Below, piece by piece: positions 1-8,519 of a stretch of DNA of 64,000 nucleotides. Within the stretch, counting starts at the first letter, position 1; each line of letters opens with the position of its first letter. The stretch spans positions 231,504 through 295,503 of the forward strand of contig CAWJTR010000003.1 in the NCBI GenBank assembly GCA_963845735.1, in the 5' to 3' direction. A program made the translations under genes and the position numbers. The DNA is from AP-15 sp963845735. Lineage in GTDB: Bacteria > Pseudomonadota > Alphaproteobacteria > ATCC43930 > CGMCC-115725. The notes beneath the pieces were generated by a model. It made no database searches. It was not told where the DNA came from and saw only the letters and a list, made by a program, of their open reading frames with translations.

Positions 1-10
1 AGGACAACTC

Positions 11-50
11 CCTCACCCCCGACCTTCCCGCAGGCGGGGAGGGTCGAGGG
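11..50. repeat. Intergenic palindromic repeat
   Basis: A G+C-rich imperfect inverted repeat (GACCTTCCCGC facing GCGGGGAGGGTC, loop of about 2 bases) inside a C-rich/G-rich tract, just downstream of the minus-strand NIPSNAP gene. It resembles the short dispersed palindromes common between alphaproteobacterial genes and could also act as a terminator for the gene ending at 67. No second copy was found in this window, so the repeat call is inference. Confidence 0.4.
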
Positions 51-66
51 CCGAAGTTTGCAAACC

Positions 67-690
67 TCAGTGCAGCGGCGAGAAGGCGGCGGGGACGACC
101 AGCATGTTTTCTTGCTTGATCATCATGTTCGGCCCTCCGCCCGAGGGTGGCGGCCAGATGCCCTTGGCGCGGGCTTCCTCGCGGATGCGGAAGCGGTCGG
201 CGGCGTCTTTATAGGCCCAGATGTGGCACCATTTGTTGAGCCCGCCGAGCTCCGAATGCCAGGCGCCGACCAATGGCGAAAGCTCCATGCGCCGGGCGAT
301 ATGGGTGCTCCAGCGGTCGATCACGCCGGGGATCCCGCCGGGCTTGAAGGTGTAGATGCGGATCTCATAGAGACCGCCGAGCTGGCGCGGCTCGAGCTTC
401 GGCGAAAACGGCGCCGGGATGTAGATGTCGCTCTGCAGCTCGACTTCGAGCTCCCGGACATTGGGCGGCCAGCTCTGCAGCTTGGTCGCCTCTTCGCGCA
501 GGCGGGTGCGCGCCGCGAGGTCGTCATAAGGCCAGACATGGATCACCCGATTGAGCGGGCCGACCTCGGTGTGCCAGAAGGCGGCGAGCGGCGAGACCTT
601 GGCCCGCGCCGGTAACGCCTGCCCAAAGCGCTCTTCGAACGTGGCAACCGTGCCCGGCTGCAAGGTGTAGGTGCGCATCTCGATGATCAT
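67..690 (-). CDS. NIPSNAP family protein, two tandem domains
   Basis: A 207-residue protein made of two ferredoxin-like NIPSNAP domains, roughly residues 1-100 and 105-205. Each opens with the family's E-[MI]-R-x-Y strand (MIIEMRTYTL near the start, YEIRIYTFKPG near residue 108) and contains the conserved 'G-x-W-H-[ST]-E-x-G-x-L-N' segment (FWHTEVGPLN and AWHSELGGLN). NIPSNAP proteins are small alpha/beta-barrel proteins of unclear biochemical role, often near catabolic genes. The start codon overlaps the stop of the upstream lipoprotein gene by four bases (687-690), so the two are probably co-transcribed and translationally coupled. Confidence 0.85.
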   Translation of the reverse strand: MIIEMRTYTLQPGTVATFEERFGQALPARAKVSPLAAFWHTEVGPLNRVIHVWPYDDLAARTRLREEATKLQSWPPNVRELEVELQSDIYIPAPFSPKLEPRQLGGLYEIRIYTFKPGGIPGVIDRWSTHIARRMELSPLVGAWHSELGGLNKWCHIWAYKDAADRFRIREEARAKGIWPPPSGGGPNMMIKQENMLVVPAAFSPLH

Positions 691-1310
691 CGGATTTCCT
701 CCGTTTCGAGGGTCATCGTGCGGACGCTAGCCCCTGGGGCGCCGCTGTCAAGCATGGCGTCGCCGCTGCCTATCCACCGCTTGGTCGCTGTTCGACGCTC
801 GCCGCCCATCAGATAGACCAGGTATTCGATCGCGTCCCGTTGCCGGATGAACGGCACGGTTTCGGTGGTAATGCTGTTGGCGATCCGCGTGTTTTCGAGC
901 ATGTTCGGATAGCCGATCTGGTAGGCGCATTGCGGGACGGCGAGCCGGCACCACAGGCGAACCTGGTTGATGTAGCTGATATTGTTTTCGATCGCGTCGA
1001 CCCGGCCGACGGCGAACGGGCTCATGCACCAGAAATTTGCTGGGATGTATGCGGGCGTTACCTCTGGGGTGATTACCCCTCGAAAGCACAAGTCGCCAGC
1101 AACGGAGACGTAAAAATCGGAGTTCGGCAGAATATAGTGCAGCCCGTCACCGATATATTTTATGGTCTCGAGATATCCTGGCCGACCCGGCAGCGGTGGT
1201 CGCTTTTGGAAGGCGAGCGAATTGATCGGCGGCGTTGGCGGCGGCGGCGGCACGCATGCCGCCAAACTTGCCACGATGCCGATGATTGCGATTAGCGATG
1301 TCGCTCGCAT
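687..1310 (-). CDS. Hypothetical lipoprotein
   Basis: 207 residues with a short hydrophobic signal sequence (MRATSLIAIIGIVASLAAC) ending in a canonical lipobox L-A-A-C, so Cys19 should be lipidated and the protein anchored in an envelope membrane. A proline-rich spacer (VPPPPPTPP) follows. The rest is soluble-looking and has several cysteines. I do not recognise the mature domain. It is first in a two-gene operon with the NIPSNAP gene (ATGA overlap). Lipoprotein status rests on the visible signal; the function is unknown. Confidence 0.7.
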   Translation of the reverse strand: MRATSLIAIIGIVASLAACVPPPPPTPPINSLAFQKRPPLPGRPGYLETIKYIGDGLHYILPNSDFYVSVAGDLCFRGVITPEVTPAYIPANFWCMSPFAVGRVDAIENNISYINQVRLWCRLAVPQCAYQIGYPNMLENTRIANSITTETVPFIRQRDAIEYLVYLMGGERRTATKRWIGSGDAMLDSGAPGASVRTMTLETEEIR

Positions 1311-1462
1311 GCGGCCGGTCCCGCGATGATCGTGTAACGCACTGTTCGTCCGGTAAACTACCCCAAATCGGAGATTTGTCGCCAGAATTTCTCGACATTT
1401 GCATTCTCTCGATCATCGACGGTAATAAACTTGAAAGCTGTCTGTCGAACAGGGAGAGGTCG

Positions 1463-2638
1463 ATGCCGGTCATCGCCGAGGTGCGCGACTATCAGGACGA
1501 GTTGACGGCGATCCGCCGGGATATCCACGCCCATCCCGAATTGGCCTTCGCCGAGCGGCGCACGGCCGATCTGGTCGCGGCAAAACTCGCCGAGTTCGGC
1601 TGCGAGGTTCATCGCGGGCTCGCCGGGACCGGGGTGGTCGGCACGATCCGGCGCGGCAATTCGCCGGCGGCGATCGGGCTGCGCGCCGATATGGATGCGT
1701 TGCCGATTCACGAGATGAACGATTTCGCCCACCGCTCGACCGAAGACGGCAAAATGCACGCCTGCGGCCATGACGGGCACACGACGATGCTGCTCGGCGC
1801 CGCCAGATACCTCGCCGCGACCCGAAACTTCGACGGCGCCGTGCATCTGATCTTTCAGCCGGCCGAAGAAGGCGGTGGCGGCGGCCGGGTCATGGTCGAA
1901 CAGGGGCTGTTCGACAAATTTCCGTGCGATGCGGTCTTTGCGATCCACAACAAGCCCGGGATCGCGGTCGGGCAGATCGCGGCAAAGTCGGGGCCGCTAT
2001 TGGCCGCCTCCGATCGCTGGGACATCCGCATCAACGGCCACGGGACCCACGCCGCGCACCCGCATCTCGGCATCGATCCGTTCGTGGTCGGCGCGGAGAT
2101 CGTGCTGGCGTTGCAGACGATCGCCAGCCGCAGTGTCGATCCGCTCGATTCGGCGGTGGTCAGCATCGGGTTCATCAAGGGCGGATCGGCCTATAACGCG
2201 ATCCCCGATGCGCTGCATATCGGCGGCACCGCGCGCAGCTTCCGCCCGCAAGTGCAAGATCTGATCGAGCGCCGCATCGGCGAGATCGCCCGCGGTGTCG
2301 CCGCCGTCCACGGCGCGGTCGCCGAGGCGGATTACCGCCGCTCCTATCCGCCGACGATCAACCACCCCGCCGAAACCGAATTCGCCGCCCAGGTGGCGGC
2401 CGAAATCTGCGGCCCCGACGCGGTGCTGCGCGATATCGCGCCCTCGATGGGGGGCGAGGATTTTTCGTTCATGCTGAACGCGCGCCCCGGCGCGATGCTG
2501 TGGCTCGGCAACGGCCCCGGCGAGGGCGACTGCTTCCTGCACAATGCCCGCTACGATTTCAACGACGCGGCGTTGCCGATCGGCGTCAGCTTTTTCGCGC
2601 GCCTTGCCGAGCGGTTTTTAGAAAAAGCGGCGCGCTGA
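1463..2638 (+). CDS. M20 family amidohydrolase (hippurate hydrolase/aminoacylase-like)
   Basis: A 391-residue metallopeptidase-family amidohydrolase that would cleave N-acyl amino acids. Visible motifs: RRDIHAHPELAF near residue 20, the dimetal segment GLRADMDALPI and MHACGHDGHTTMLLG (H-D ligands), FQPAEEGGGGG (catalytic and bridging Glu), and the C-terminal MGGEDFSFML ligand region. The length is normal for the family. The frame is open upstream to 1286, but ATG 1463 is chosen because it is preceded by AGGGAGAG at good spacing and the homology begins there; the upstream extension is unlike the family. Substrate unknown. It converges on the MaoC/CitE pair. Confidence 0.92.
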   Translation: MPVIAEVRDYQDELTAIRRDIHAHPELAFAERRTADLVAAKLAEFGCEVHRGLAGTGVVGTIRRGNSPAAIGLRADMDALPIHEMNDFAHRSTEDGKMHACGHDGHTTMLLGAARYLAATRNFDGAVHLIFQPAEEGGGGGRVMVEQGLFDKFPCDAVFAIHNKPGIAVGQIAAKSGPLLAASDRWDIRINGHGTHAAHPHLGIDPFVVGAEIVLALQTIASRSVDPLDSAVVSIGFIKGGSAYNAIPDALHIGGTARSFRPQVQDLIERRIGEIARGVAAVHGAVAEADYRRSYPPTINHPAETEFAAQVAAEICGPDAVLRDIAPSMGGEDFSFMLNARPGAMLWLGNGPGEGDCFLHNARYDFNDAALPIGVSFFARLAERFLEKAAR

Positions 2639-2649
2639 GGTGCTCGATC

Positions 2650-3507
2650 CTATCCGGCGCCGAGGCCGAGCAGCCGGCGGGCGAGGGTCAGATGCGGGCG
2701 GTCGATCATCTTGCCGTCGAGCGCGATCGTGCCGGCATCGGGGTTTGCGGCGAATAGGGCCACGACCTTGCGCGCCCAGGCGAGTTCGTCGTCGCTGGCC
2801 ATGAACGCCCGGTTGATCACCGGTATTTGCGCCGGATGGATCGCCATCTTGGCGGTGAAGCCCGAGCGCCGCGCCGCCGCACACTCGGCGGCGAGCCCGG
2901 CCTCGTCCTTGAAATCGGTATAGATCGTGTCGATCGGCGTAACCCCGGCTGCGGCCGCAGCCATCAGGCACAGCGAGCGCGCCAGGCGATAGACGTCGTC
3001 ATAAATGCCGTCGAGCCGGCGGTTATTGCCGCCGATACAGGCGGCGAGATCCTCGGCGCCCCAGGTGATGCCTTCGAGCCGCGGCGACACCCCGGCGTAA
3101 TTGCCGAGGGCGAACATCGCCGCCGGGGTTTCGGTTGCGATCGCGATGACCCGAACACGGCCCAGCGGCAGCGAAGCGGCAGTCTCGAAGGCCGACAGAT
3201 AATGATCGAGCGTGCGCAGATCGTCCGGCACGCATTTCGGCAACAGGATGCCGTCGGGCTTTCCGGGCACGGTCGCGGCGAGGTCGTCGAGGGCGGCGCC
3301 GCTCGCCAGCGGGTTGATCCGCACCCAGCGGCGAAAATCGGCCGAGCCGGTCGCATCGAGAAAGGCGCGCGCCAGGCGTCGCGCCACCGGCCGGTTCGCC
3401 GGCACGACCGAATCCTCGAGGTCGAGGATCAGCGCGTCGGCCCCCGATTCGGGCCCGCGCGCGAGCTTGCGCTCGCTATCGGCCGGAACGAACAGAAAGG
3501 ACCGCAT
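2650..3507 (-). CDS. HpcH/HpaI aldolase - citrate lyase beta (CitE-like) protein
   Basis: 285 residues beginning MRSFLFVPADSERKL, the typical CitE-like opening, followed by the Mg-binding and CoA-ester lyase elements DALILDLEDSV, the Arg of WVRINP, LPKC and the Glu region IATETPAAMF, and a C-terminal FTAKMAIHPAQIPVIN segment shared by malyl-CoA/citramalyl-CoA lyases. It likely cleaves or hydrolyses a beta-hydroxyacyl-CoA such as malyl-CoA or citramalyl-CoA. Its start codon directly abuts the stop of the upstream MaoC-like gene, so the two form an operon. This pairing is seen for mesaconyl-CoA hydratase plus lyase, but the substrate cannot be fixed from sequence. Confidence 0.88.
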   Translation of the reverse strand: MRSFLFVPADSERKLARGPESGADALILDLEDSVVPANRPVARRLARAFLDATGSADFRRWVRINPLASGAALDDLAATVPGKPDGILLPKCVPDDLRTLDHYLSAFETAASLPLGRVRVIAIATETPAAMFALGNYAGVSPRLEGITWGAEDLAACIGGNNRRLDGIYDDVYRLARSLCLMAAAAAGVTPIDTIYTDFKDEAGLAAECAAARRSGFTAKMAIHPAQIPVINRAFMASDDELAWARKVVALFAANPDAGTIALDGKMIDRPHLTLARRLLGLGAG

Positions 3508-3975
3508 TCACCCCTCCGCCTTATCCGAGGGCCGGCATTTCATCAGACCGGCGCGCCGGCAGATCGCGACGGTCTCGCCCCGCTGGTTGACGCCCTGATG
3601 TTCGAACTCGACGATGCCGGCGTCGGGGCGCGATTGGCTCTTGCGCTTCGAGCGCACGATCGTGCGCGCCCGCAACGTGTCGCCGTGGAACACCGGCTTT
3701 GGAAAGCGCACATCGCTCATGCCAAGATTGGCGACGGTAGTGCCGAGCGTCGTCTCGCCGACGCTGATGCCGATAACCAGGCCGAGAGTGAACAGGCTGT
3801 TGACCAGGCGTTGGCCGAACTCGGTCGTTTTGGCGAATTCCGCATCGAGATGAAGCGGTTGCGGGTTCATCGTCAGAGTACTGAACAGCACGTTGTCCAT
3901 CTCGGTGACGGTGCGGCTGATCGCATGCTCGAAGACCTGTCCCTCTTCGAACTCCTCGAAATACAACCCTGCCAT
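3508..3975 (-). CDS. MaoC-like hot-dog dehydratase
   Basis: 155 residues with the MaoC hot-dog fold. The sequence around MNPQPLHLDAEFA carries the hydratase N/H motif (normally [DN]-x-N-P-x-H), and RFPKPVFHGDTL matches the conserved beta-strand and dimer region. It probably hydrates an enoyl-CoA such as mesaconyl-CoA or a related branched C4/C5 unit, feeding the adjacent CitE-like lyase. ATG 3975 is chosen over the longer open frame to 4122 because it has GGAGGG eight bases upstream and starts at MAGLYFEEFEEGQ, a typical family N-terminus. First gene of the two-gene minus-strand operon. Confidence 0.87.
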   Translation of the reverse strand: MAGLYFEEFEEGQVFEHAISRTVTEMDNVLFSTLTMNPQPLHLDAEFAKTTEFGQRLVNSLFTLGLVIGISVGETTLGTTVANLGMSDVRFPKPVFHGDTLRARTIVRSKRKSQSRPDAGIVEFEHQGVNQRGETVAICRRAGLMKCRPSDKAEG

Positions 3976-4278
3976 TATCCCTCCAGACCGCTGGTCCAGC
4001 CGCTCCAGCGCCGCATCCCGCAGGCTGATCCCGATGCGACAGGCCGTCAACGCGATCCTGGCAGTCTTCCATAGCCCGATATGCGGGCTCAACCCCGGCC
4101 CTAGCACTGGGAATTTTTTCACTGCTTCACGATCGGTGGTCGATCATCTCCTCTGTGGTCAGGGATTAAGATATTGTGACGGCGGCAATTCCGCTCGACC
4201 GCCATCACTGAAAAACCTAGCATGGCGCCGCGTCGAAGGGGGACCGCGCCGCTTGCGCCAACGGAAACCGGTGGGGGA

Positions 4279-4890
4279 ATGGAAATAAATCGGCTGATCG
4301 CCGAACACGGCGCGTGGTTTTACCTGATCGCTTTCATCTGGACTTTTCTCGAAGGCGAGACGGTCGTGCTTTTTGCCGGTTTTGCCGCGGCGCAGGGGAT
4401 GCTCAATCCTTTTCTGCTGCTGGCCGCAACCGGGCTCGGCAGCTTCGCCGGGGACCAGAGCTGTTTCTGGGTTGGTCGCCATTTCGGCTCGAGATTGCTC
4501 GACCGGTTCCCCCGCTGGCGGTTTGGCGTCGAGGCGGCGTTGCGCTGGCTCGAACGCTACAACACCGGCTTCATCCTGTCGTTTCGTTTCATTTATGGGG
4601 TGCGCAATTTCTCGTCTTTCGCCATGGGGATGAGCGCCATCCGCGGCAAGCGCTTCCTGGCGCTGAATTTTCTCGCGGCCGCACTGTGGGCGGCCGGTTT
4701 TATTGCTGTCGGCTATTTTCTCGGCCACGCGTTTCGCGCGGTTCTCGGCGATCTTGCCCGCTCGTTCAGCCTAGCGATGCTGGGCGTGTTTGTCGCCATC
4801 GCCTGCGGCGTCGGGCTCGTCCATCGGGCGCAGCGCCGACGTCAGCTCAGAGTCCCGCCGGGGATCAAGGTCGCCGCGCCGCCGTCGTGA
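4279..4890 (+). CDS. DedA/SNARE-associated family membrane protein
   Basis: 203 residues with the DedA architecture: an amphipathic N-terminus, re-entrant hydrophobic segments containing FLEGETVVLFAGF and the glycine-rich GLGSFAGDQSCFWVGRHFG, the conserved F-x-R-[FY]-x-x-G-x-R motif (here FRFIYGVRNF), and further hydrophobic helices to about residue 185. DedA proteins are inner-membrane phospholipid flippases or transporters affecting envelope homeostasis. ATG 4279 follows a G-rich stretch and matches the family N-terminus; the frame is open from 4222. It stands alone between convergent neighbours. Confidence 0.9.
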   Translation: MEINRLIAEHGAWFYLIAFIWTFLEGETVVLFAGFAAAQGMLNPFLLLAATGLGSFAGDQSCFWVGRHFGSRLLDRFPRWRFGVEAALRWLERYNTGFILSFRFIYGVRNFSSFAMGMSAIRGKRFLALNFLAAALWAAGFIAVGYFLGHAFRAVLGDLARSFSLAMLGVFVAIACGVGLVHRAQRRRQLRVPPGIKVAAPPS

Positions 4891-4910
4891 CGACGAGGCC
4901 ATAGCGCCGA

Positions 4911-5669
4911 TCACGGCACCACCGAGACCGGAGTTCCGATGGCAAGGCTCAGCGCGCTGTCGGCGCGGCCCGCATTGACCGCGATCTCGGCGAGCCCGTT
5001 CGAATTCTCGTACCAAAAAACCGCGCCCGGCGGCGCGTCGGAAAAGGTGCGGGCGCGGGTCAGCACTCGTCCCTTGACGGCAAGCTCGCTCTTTTCGGGC
5101 AGAATTGCGGCGCGTAGCCCGGTCATGGCATTTCCATAGCCGTCGATATAGACGATCTCGGGCAAGTCGTCCGGCCAATCGGGGAGCCGGCTGATCCCCG
5201 CGCCGCGCAGGGCCCTTGCCGGCAACGTGCCGGCGGCAAGCCGTGCCGCCACCGGAGCGAACAGGTCGCGTGCGTGAAAGCTCGCCGACAGCCTGTCGGG
5301 CCGCCACAGGATCTCGGAGGTTTTGAGGGCGCCGGCGCGGCGCAGGACGATCTCGAACAAGCCATTATCGGGACCGACGTAGGAGCGCCCATCCGCCTCG
5401 ACGACGACCGCGGCGCGGGCGCCGCCGACCCCAGGATCGACGACCGCCATCAGCACAGTCCCAGGAGGGAACCACGGGCCGTAGGCGGCCAGCAGATAAG
5501 CCGCGGGTTTGGGCTTTGCGGCCGGCAGGTCGGCAAACAGATCGACGATCGGAACCCCGGCGGAGAGCTGATGCAGCACCGCCTTGACCTGGCCGGTATA
5601 GGGCCCCGAGAGGCCAAAATCGGTGAACAGCACAATCATCGGTGGTTCCATTGCTTGGCGCCCGATCAT
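4911..5669 (-). CDS. SAM hydroxide adenosyltransferase (DUF62) family protein
   Basis: 252 residues of the DUF62 / SAM hydrolase family related to fluorinase and chlorinase. It shows the N-terminal LFTDFGLSGPYTGQ, DPGVGG, YVGPDNGLF, FHARDLFAPVAA and C-terminal ENSNGLAEIAVN motifs. Family members hydrolyse S-adenosylmethionine to adenosine and methionine using an activated hydroxide bound by an Asp-Arg-His set; the FHARD segment supplies the Arg/His part. There is no halogenase-specific insertion. Internal methionines at residues 7 and 11 are alternative starts. It converges on the dedA gene. Confidence 0.88.
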   Translation of the reverse strand: MIGRQAMEPPMIVLFTDFGLSGPYTGQVKAVLHQLSAGVPIVDLFADLPAAKPKPAAYLLAAYGPWFPPGTVLMAVVDPGVGGARAAVVVEADGRSYVGPDNGLFEIVLRRAGALKTSEILWRPDRLSASFHARDLFAPVAARLAAGTLPARALRGAGISRLPDWPDDLPEIVYIDGYGNAMTGLRAAILPEKSELAVKGRVLTRARTFSDAPPGAVFWYENSNGLAEIAVNAGRADSALSLAIGTPVSVVP

Positions 5670-5860
5670 GAGATTACCAACAGTTTATAAACAAAAATTC
5701 GCGGCGGACTTTTGAGATCACGCTGCCACCGGCCCCGAGCGTCGCGCGAGGCACGTCTTGATCAATCAAAGGTTGGAAGATGACGTTGCGTTACCCTGGA
5801 TTACGAGCGGGTTCTGCTGCTGATCGAGCGGCGGCAAGACGCCAGCGCGAATGGTTTCTC

Positions 5861-5888
5861 TTGAACATGCTAGCCGACTGCGTATCCT
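5861..5888 (+). promoter_or_regulatory. Putative sigma-70-type promoter
   Basis: TTGAAC, a 16-base spacer and TATCCT, ending 34 bases before the start codon of the secreted protein gene at 5923. Reasonable match to a housekeeping promoter; not tested. Confidence 0.35.
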
Positions 5889-5922
5889 GTGGTGGTTGTA
5901 GGGGAATATTTGGGGGAACGCG

Positions 5923-6381
5923 ATGAGAAAAGCCGTCCTGGCCGCCGCGATCTTTGCAGCGGCGTCGGTTCAGGGTGCGTCGGCTGCCGACAGGCATTGC
6001 TATTCGGCGGCAGATTTGGAGGCAGAGCAGGCGATTAGGTTCCAGACCAATCTGATGGTGATCAGCTCCGCCTGCCGGGACACCGTGTATGGCGAGTTTC
6101 GTGCGCGCAACACGGCCGCGATCATCCGCTACCAGAAAATCATGATCGCTCATTTTCGACGGGAGGGGGCCCGCAACGCCCAGGGCGAGTTCGACGCCTG
6201 GAACACCAGCCTGGCTAACGAGCTCTCGCTGCAGCAAGGCGTGCAGTCGACGGCGGTCATATGTCAGAAGGCGGTCGATCTCGAAAAAATGGCCAGCACT
6301 CTCGATTCCAAAGGTTTGCATGACTACGCGGTCGCCCAGGCGGCAAGCCCGGCGGAAACGCATCCGAAATGCGGCAGGTAG
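5923..6381 (+). CDS. Hypothetical secreted protein
   Basis: 152 residues with a Sec signal peptide (MRKAVLAAAIFAAASVQGASA followed by A/D), leaving a mature periplasmic protein of about 130 residues. The mature part is mainly helical and contains four cysteines (CYS near the mature N-terminus, SACRD, VICQK, and HPKCGR at the C-terminus), consistent with two disulfides. A G-rich ribosome site (GGGGGAA) precedes the ATG. No family recognised. Some resemblance to small soluble heme- or lipid-binding periplasmic proteins is possible, but no haem CxxCH motif is present. Confidence 0.65.
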   Translation: MRKAVLAAAIFAAASVQGASAADRHCYSAADLEAEQAIRFQTNLMVISSACRDTVYGEFRARNTAAIIRYQKIMIAHFRREGARNAQGEFDAWNTSLANELSLQQGVQSTAVICQKAVDLEKMASTLDSKGLHDYAVAQAASPAETHPKCGR

Positions 6382-6449
6382 AGCGATCTGCACGCTGCTG
6401 GCGTCTATCACGGAAGGGCGGCCTCGACGCTGCATGAAGCAGTGCCTAT

Positions 6450-7097
6450 GTGGCGAGGGTGCTGATCGAGGTTAATCAACTCGGCGCGCTGCTGTCGGTC
6501 GTCATCATCGACGTCGTGCTCGCCGGCGACAACGCGGTCGTCGTCGGAATGGCAGCCTCGGGCCTGCCGGTCGAGCAGCGCCGGCGGGTCATCCTGTTCG
6601 GCATCGCCATCGCCACCGCGCTGCGTATCCTGTTTGCGTATTTTGCGGCGCAGCTGCTCGTGATCATCGGGCTGACCTTGGCCGGTGGCATTCTGCTGCT
6701 GTGGGTGTCGTGGAAAATGTACCGCGAGATACGCGCGACGCCGACCAACGATCAGCTACTCACGGTTAGGGGGGAGTGCCGGCCGCCCGTTCGGAAAAAA
6801 AGCGCCGCGCAGGCATTAGGGCGAATTGTTCTGGCTGACGTGTCGATGTCGCTGGACAACGTGCTCGCGGTGGCGGGAACCGCACGCGATCATTTTTGGG
6901 TATTGGCCTTCGGGCTGGTACTCTCCGTCGCGCTGATGGGTATCGCCTCTAACTACATCGCGCGCTTGCTTGAGCGCCATTTCTGGATTTCATGGGTCGG
7001 GCTCGGCGTCATCACGTTTGTGGCGTTGCGCATGATCTGGGACGGCTCGACCGAGGTCATCCAGCAGACTTCATCAGCGGGCCTGTCGGGGCTTTAA
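6450..7097 (+). CDS. TerC/YjbE family integral membrane protein
   Basis: 215 residues with six to seven predicted membrane helices and two copies of the TerC acidic motif: IDVVLAGDNAVVVGMA near residue 20 and LADVSMSLDNVLAVAG near residue 125. Asp and Asn in these repeats are thought to form a metal-binding or transport site. YjbE-type members are linked to Mn/metal efflux. The start is GTG 6450; GTG 6459 is an alternative. The 68-base upstream leader is too short to hold a yybP-ykoY manganese riboswitch. Confidence 0.85.
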   Translation: MARVLIEVNQLGALLSVVIIDVVLAGDNAVVVGMAASGLPVEQRRRVILFGIAIATALRILFAYFAAQLLVIIGLTLAGGILLLWVSWKMYREIRATPTNDQLLTVRGECRPPVRKKSAAQALGRIVLADVSMSLDNVLAVAGTARDHFWVLAFGLVLSVALMGIASNYIARLLERHFWISWVGLGVITFVALRMIWDGSTEVIQQTSSAGLSGL

Positions 7098-7112
7098 TCG
7101 GGTGGCCCCGGG

Positions 7113-8048
7113 TCAAAGCGCCAATTCCCAGGTCTCGCCAATCAACTCGTGGCCAAAGCTGAAATGCGGCTGCGCCTCGATAAGGCGAAATCCCTCCCTT
7201 TCATAAAGGCGGCGGGCCGCGACCAGCACGCTGTTAGTCCACAACCGGACGGTTCGATAACCCGCCTGACGGGCAAAACGCAGGCATTCCTGCACCAGCC
7301 GCGCCCCGATCCCCAACCCGCGCGCCTTCGGCTCGACCAGCAGCAGGCGCAACTTCGCCACGGCCGCCGCTTCTTCGACGAGAACCACCGAACCGACATT
7401 CTCGCCGTCTTTCTCGGCGATCCAGCAGCATTCCCGCCGCGGATCGAAGGTCCGGATGAATTTCGCCACAATCTCTGCGACGAGGGCCTCGAACCGGATG
7501 TCCCACCCGTATTCCCGCGCATAGAGCGCGCCATGGCGCTGGGTGATCCAACCCAAATCGCCGGGCCGATGCGGCCGCAGCAGATAGGGCGGCCGGTCCT
7601 CAGAATCGGGATCGAGCAGGCGCTCGATCGTCCGCGCCGCCGTGACCAGCCGGATTTGCTCGTCTTCCGGCAGATCGTGCAGCATGGCGCCGACTTGGTC
7701 GTGCGCGCGGGCGTCGAGCGGGGCGAAGGCGGCGTGCCCCTGTGCCGTCAGGGACAACAGCCCGAGCCGCCGATCGGACTGCGACGGGGTCCGGCAAATC
7801 AGCCCGCGCCGTTCGAAACTGCGCAGGATTCGGCTCAGATATCCGGGATCCAACCCCAGTTGCGCGCCGAGACGCGTGGCCGTCAACTCCTCCTCGCGGG
7901 CGAGTTCATAGAGCACCCGAGCCTCGGTCAGCGAAAACGGGCTTTTCAGCAACCCTTCCACCAACACACCGATCTTTTGCGTATAAAAACGGTTGAACCG
8001 GCGTAGATCGCGAATGCGCCCCTCGAAAGCGGTCTCGACCATTTTCAT
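7113..8048 (-). CDS. MarR family regulator fused to GNAT acetyltransferase
   Basis: 311 residues. Residues 1-150 are a MarR-type winged helix (SLTEARVLYEL, LGLDPGYLSRILRSFERRGLI as recognition helix, SDRRLGLLSLTAQG as wing). Residues about 155-311 are a GNAT N-acetyltransferase with the acetyl-CoA loop EPKARGLGIGARLVQECL and C-terminal VLVAARRLYEREGF. This MarR-GNAT two-domain form is a known family whose members regulate their own or neighbouring genes and may acetylate a small molecule or protein. ATG 8042 (third residue) has better SD spacing than ATG 8048. A palindromic operator candidate lies 44-66 bases upstream. Confidence 0.88.
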   Translation of the reverse strand: MKMVETAFEGRIRDLRRFNRFYTQKIGVLVEGLLKSPFSLTEARVLYELAREEELTATRLGAQLGLDPGYLSRILRSFERRGLICRTPSQSDRRLGLLSLTAQGHAAFAPLDARAHDQVGAMLHDLPEDEQIRLVTAARTIERLLDPDSEDRPPYLLRPHRPGDLGWITQRHGALYAREYGWDIRFEALVAEIVAKFIRTFDPRRECCWIAEKDGENVGSVVLVEEAAAVAKLRLLLVEPKARGLGIGARLVQECLRFARQAGYRTVRLWTNSVLVAARRLYEREGFRLIEAQPHFSFGHELIGETWELAL

Positions 8049-8091
8049 TGCCTCGCGCCTGAATCGAGTCGACGGATTCGATCGTCAACCA

Positions 8092-8114
8092 ATTTATTGA
8101 CTAAGTCAACTAAT
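8092..8114. promoter_or_regulatory. Operator-like palindrome upstream of MarR-GNAT gene
   Basis: A 23-base near-perfect inverted repeat: ATTTATTGACT, central A, AGTCAACTAAT. The inner TTGACT/AGTCAA arms match exactly and 9 of 11 positions pair overall. Position and symmetry fit an autoregulatory MarR site. Confidence 0.6.
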
Positions 8115-8361
8115 GGGGGCCGATCAGCGGGTCGGCCGTCCGTCCGTTGCCTTCGATTTCATCGAGGTGCTCGGCGACTTCGACGGCAGTCAGTCAGACC
8201 AGCCGCTCGTTTTTCGGCGACGATCGATATAGCAATGCCCGCAGGTCAGGTTGAGAGCGTGCCGATGTTGAACCACAGGGTCTCCACCCCTAAAGCGCGC
8301 CATGCGGGCGCTTCCCGCCACTGGCAGCGAGAAAGAGATTCAGAAACTTGCGCGGGTCCAT
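8110..8361 (-). pseudogene. Relic of a radical SAM protein N-terminus
   Basis: Read on the minus strand across frames, this stretch gives MDPRKFLNLFLAASGGK, then ETLWFNIGTL, then LNLTCGHCYI, then SSPKNERLV, stop, LTAVEVAEHLDEIEGNG. That is the beginning of a radical SAM enzyme whose cluster motif would have read C-x3-C-x2-C around CNLTCGHC. At least two frameshifts and an in-frame stop separate the pieces, the first cluster cysteine is lost, and nothing follows beyond about 75 codons. It fills the 470-base gap between the MarR-GNAT gene and the URC operon. Family assignment is by pattern recognition of these motifs. Confidence 0.6.
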
Positions 8362-8519
8362 GGCGACCTACTTGCAAAGGCCGATATTCGACCCCGCAGG
8401 CTTACTTCGGTGCGGCCGATCCAGCGATCGGTTTCCCCAATCACCTCCCCGTGAGGCGGCGAGTTGCGGTACCCACTCATCGGCCCTAGGTTATGCTTTT
8501 GGCCGCCGCCGCTAGAAAC

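Noticed and set aside
2827..4074. Plus-strand ORF of 415 codons
   Set aside because: Opposite the well-supported CitE and MaoC genes; no homology pattern.
6382..6449. Manganese (yybP-ykoY) riboswitch before the TerC gene
   Set aside because: Only 68 bases are available and the conserved loop sequences of the class are not visible.
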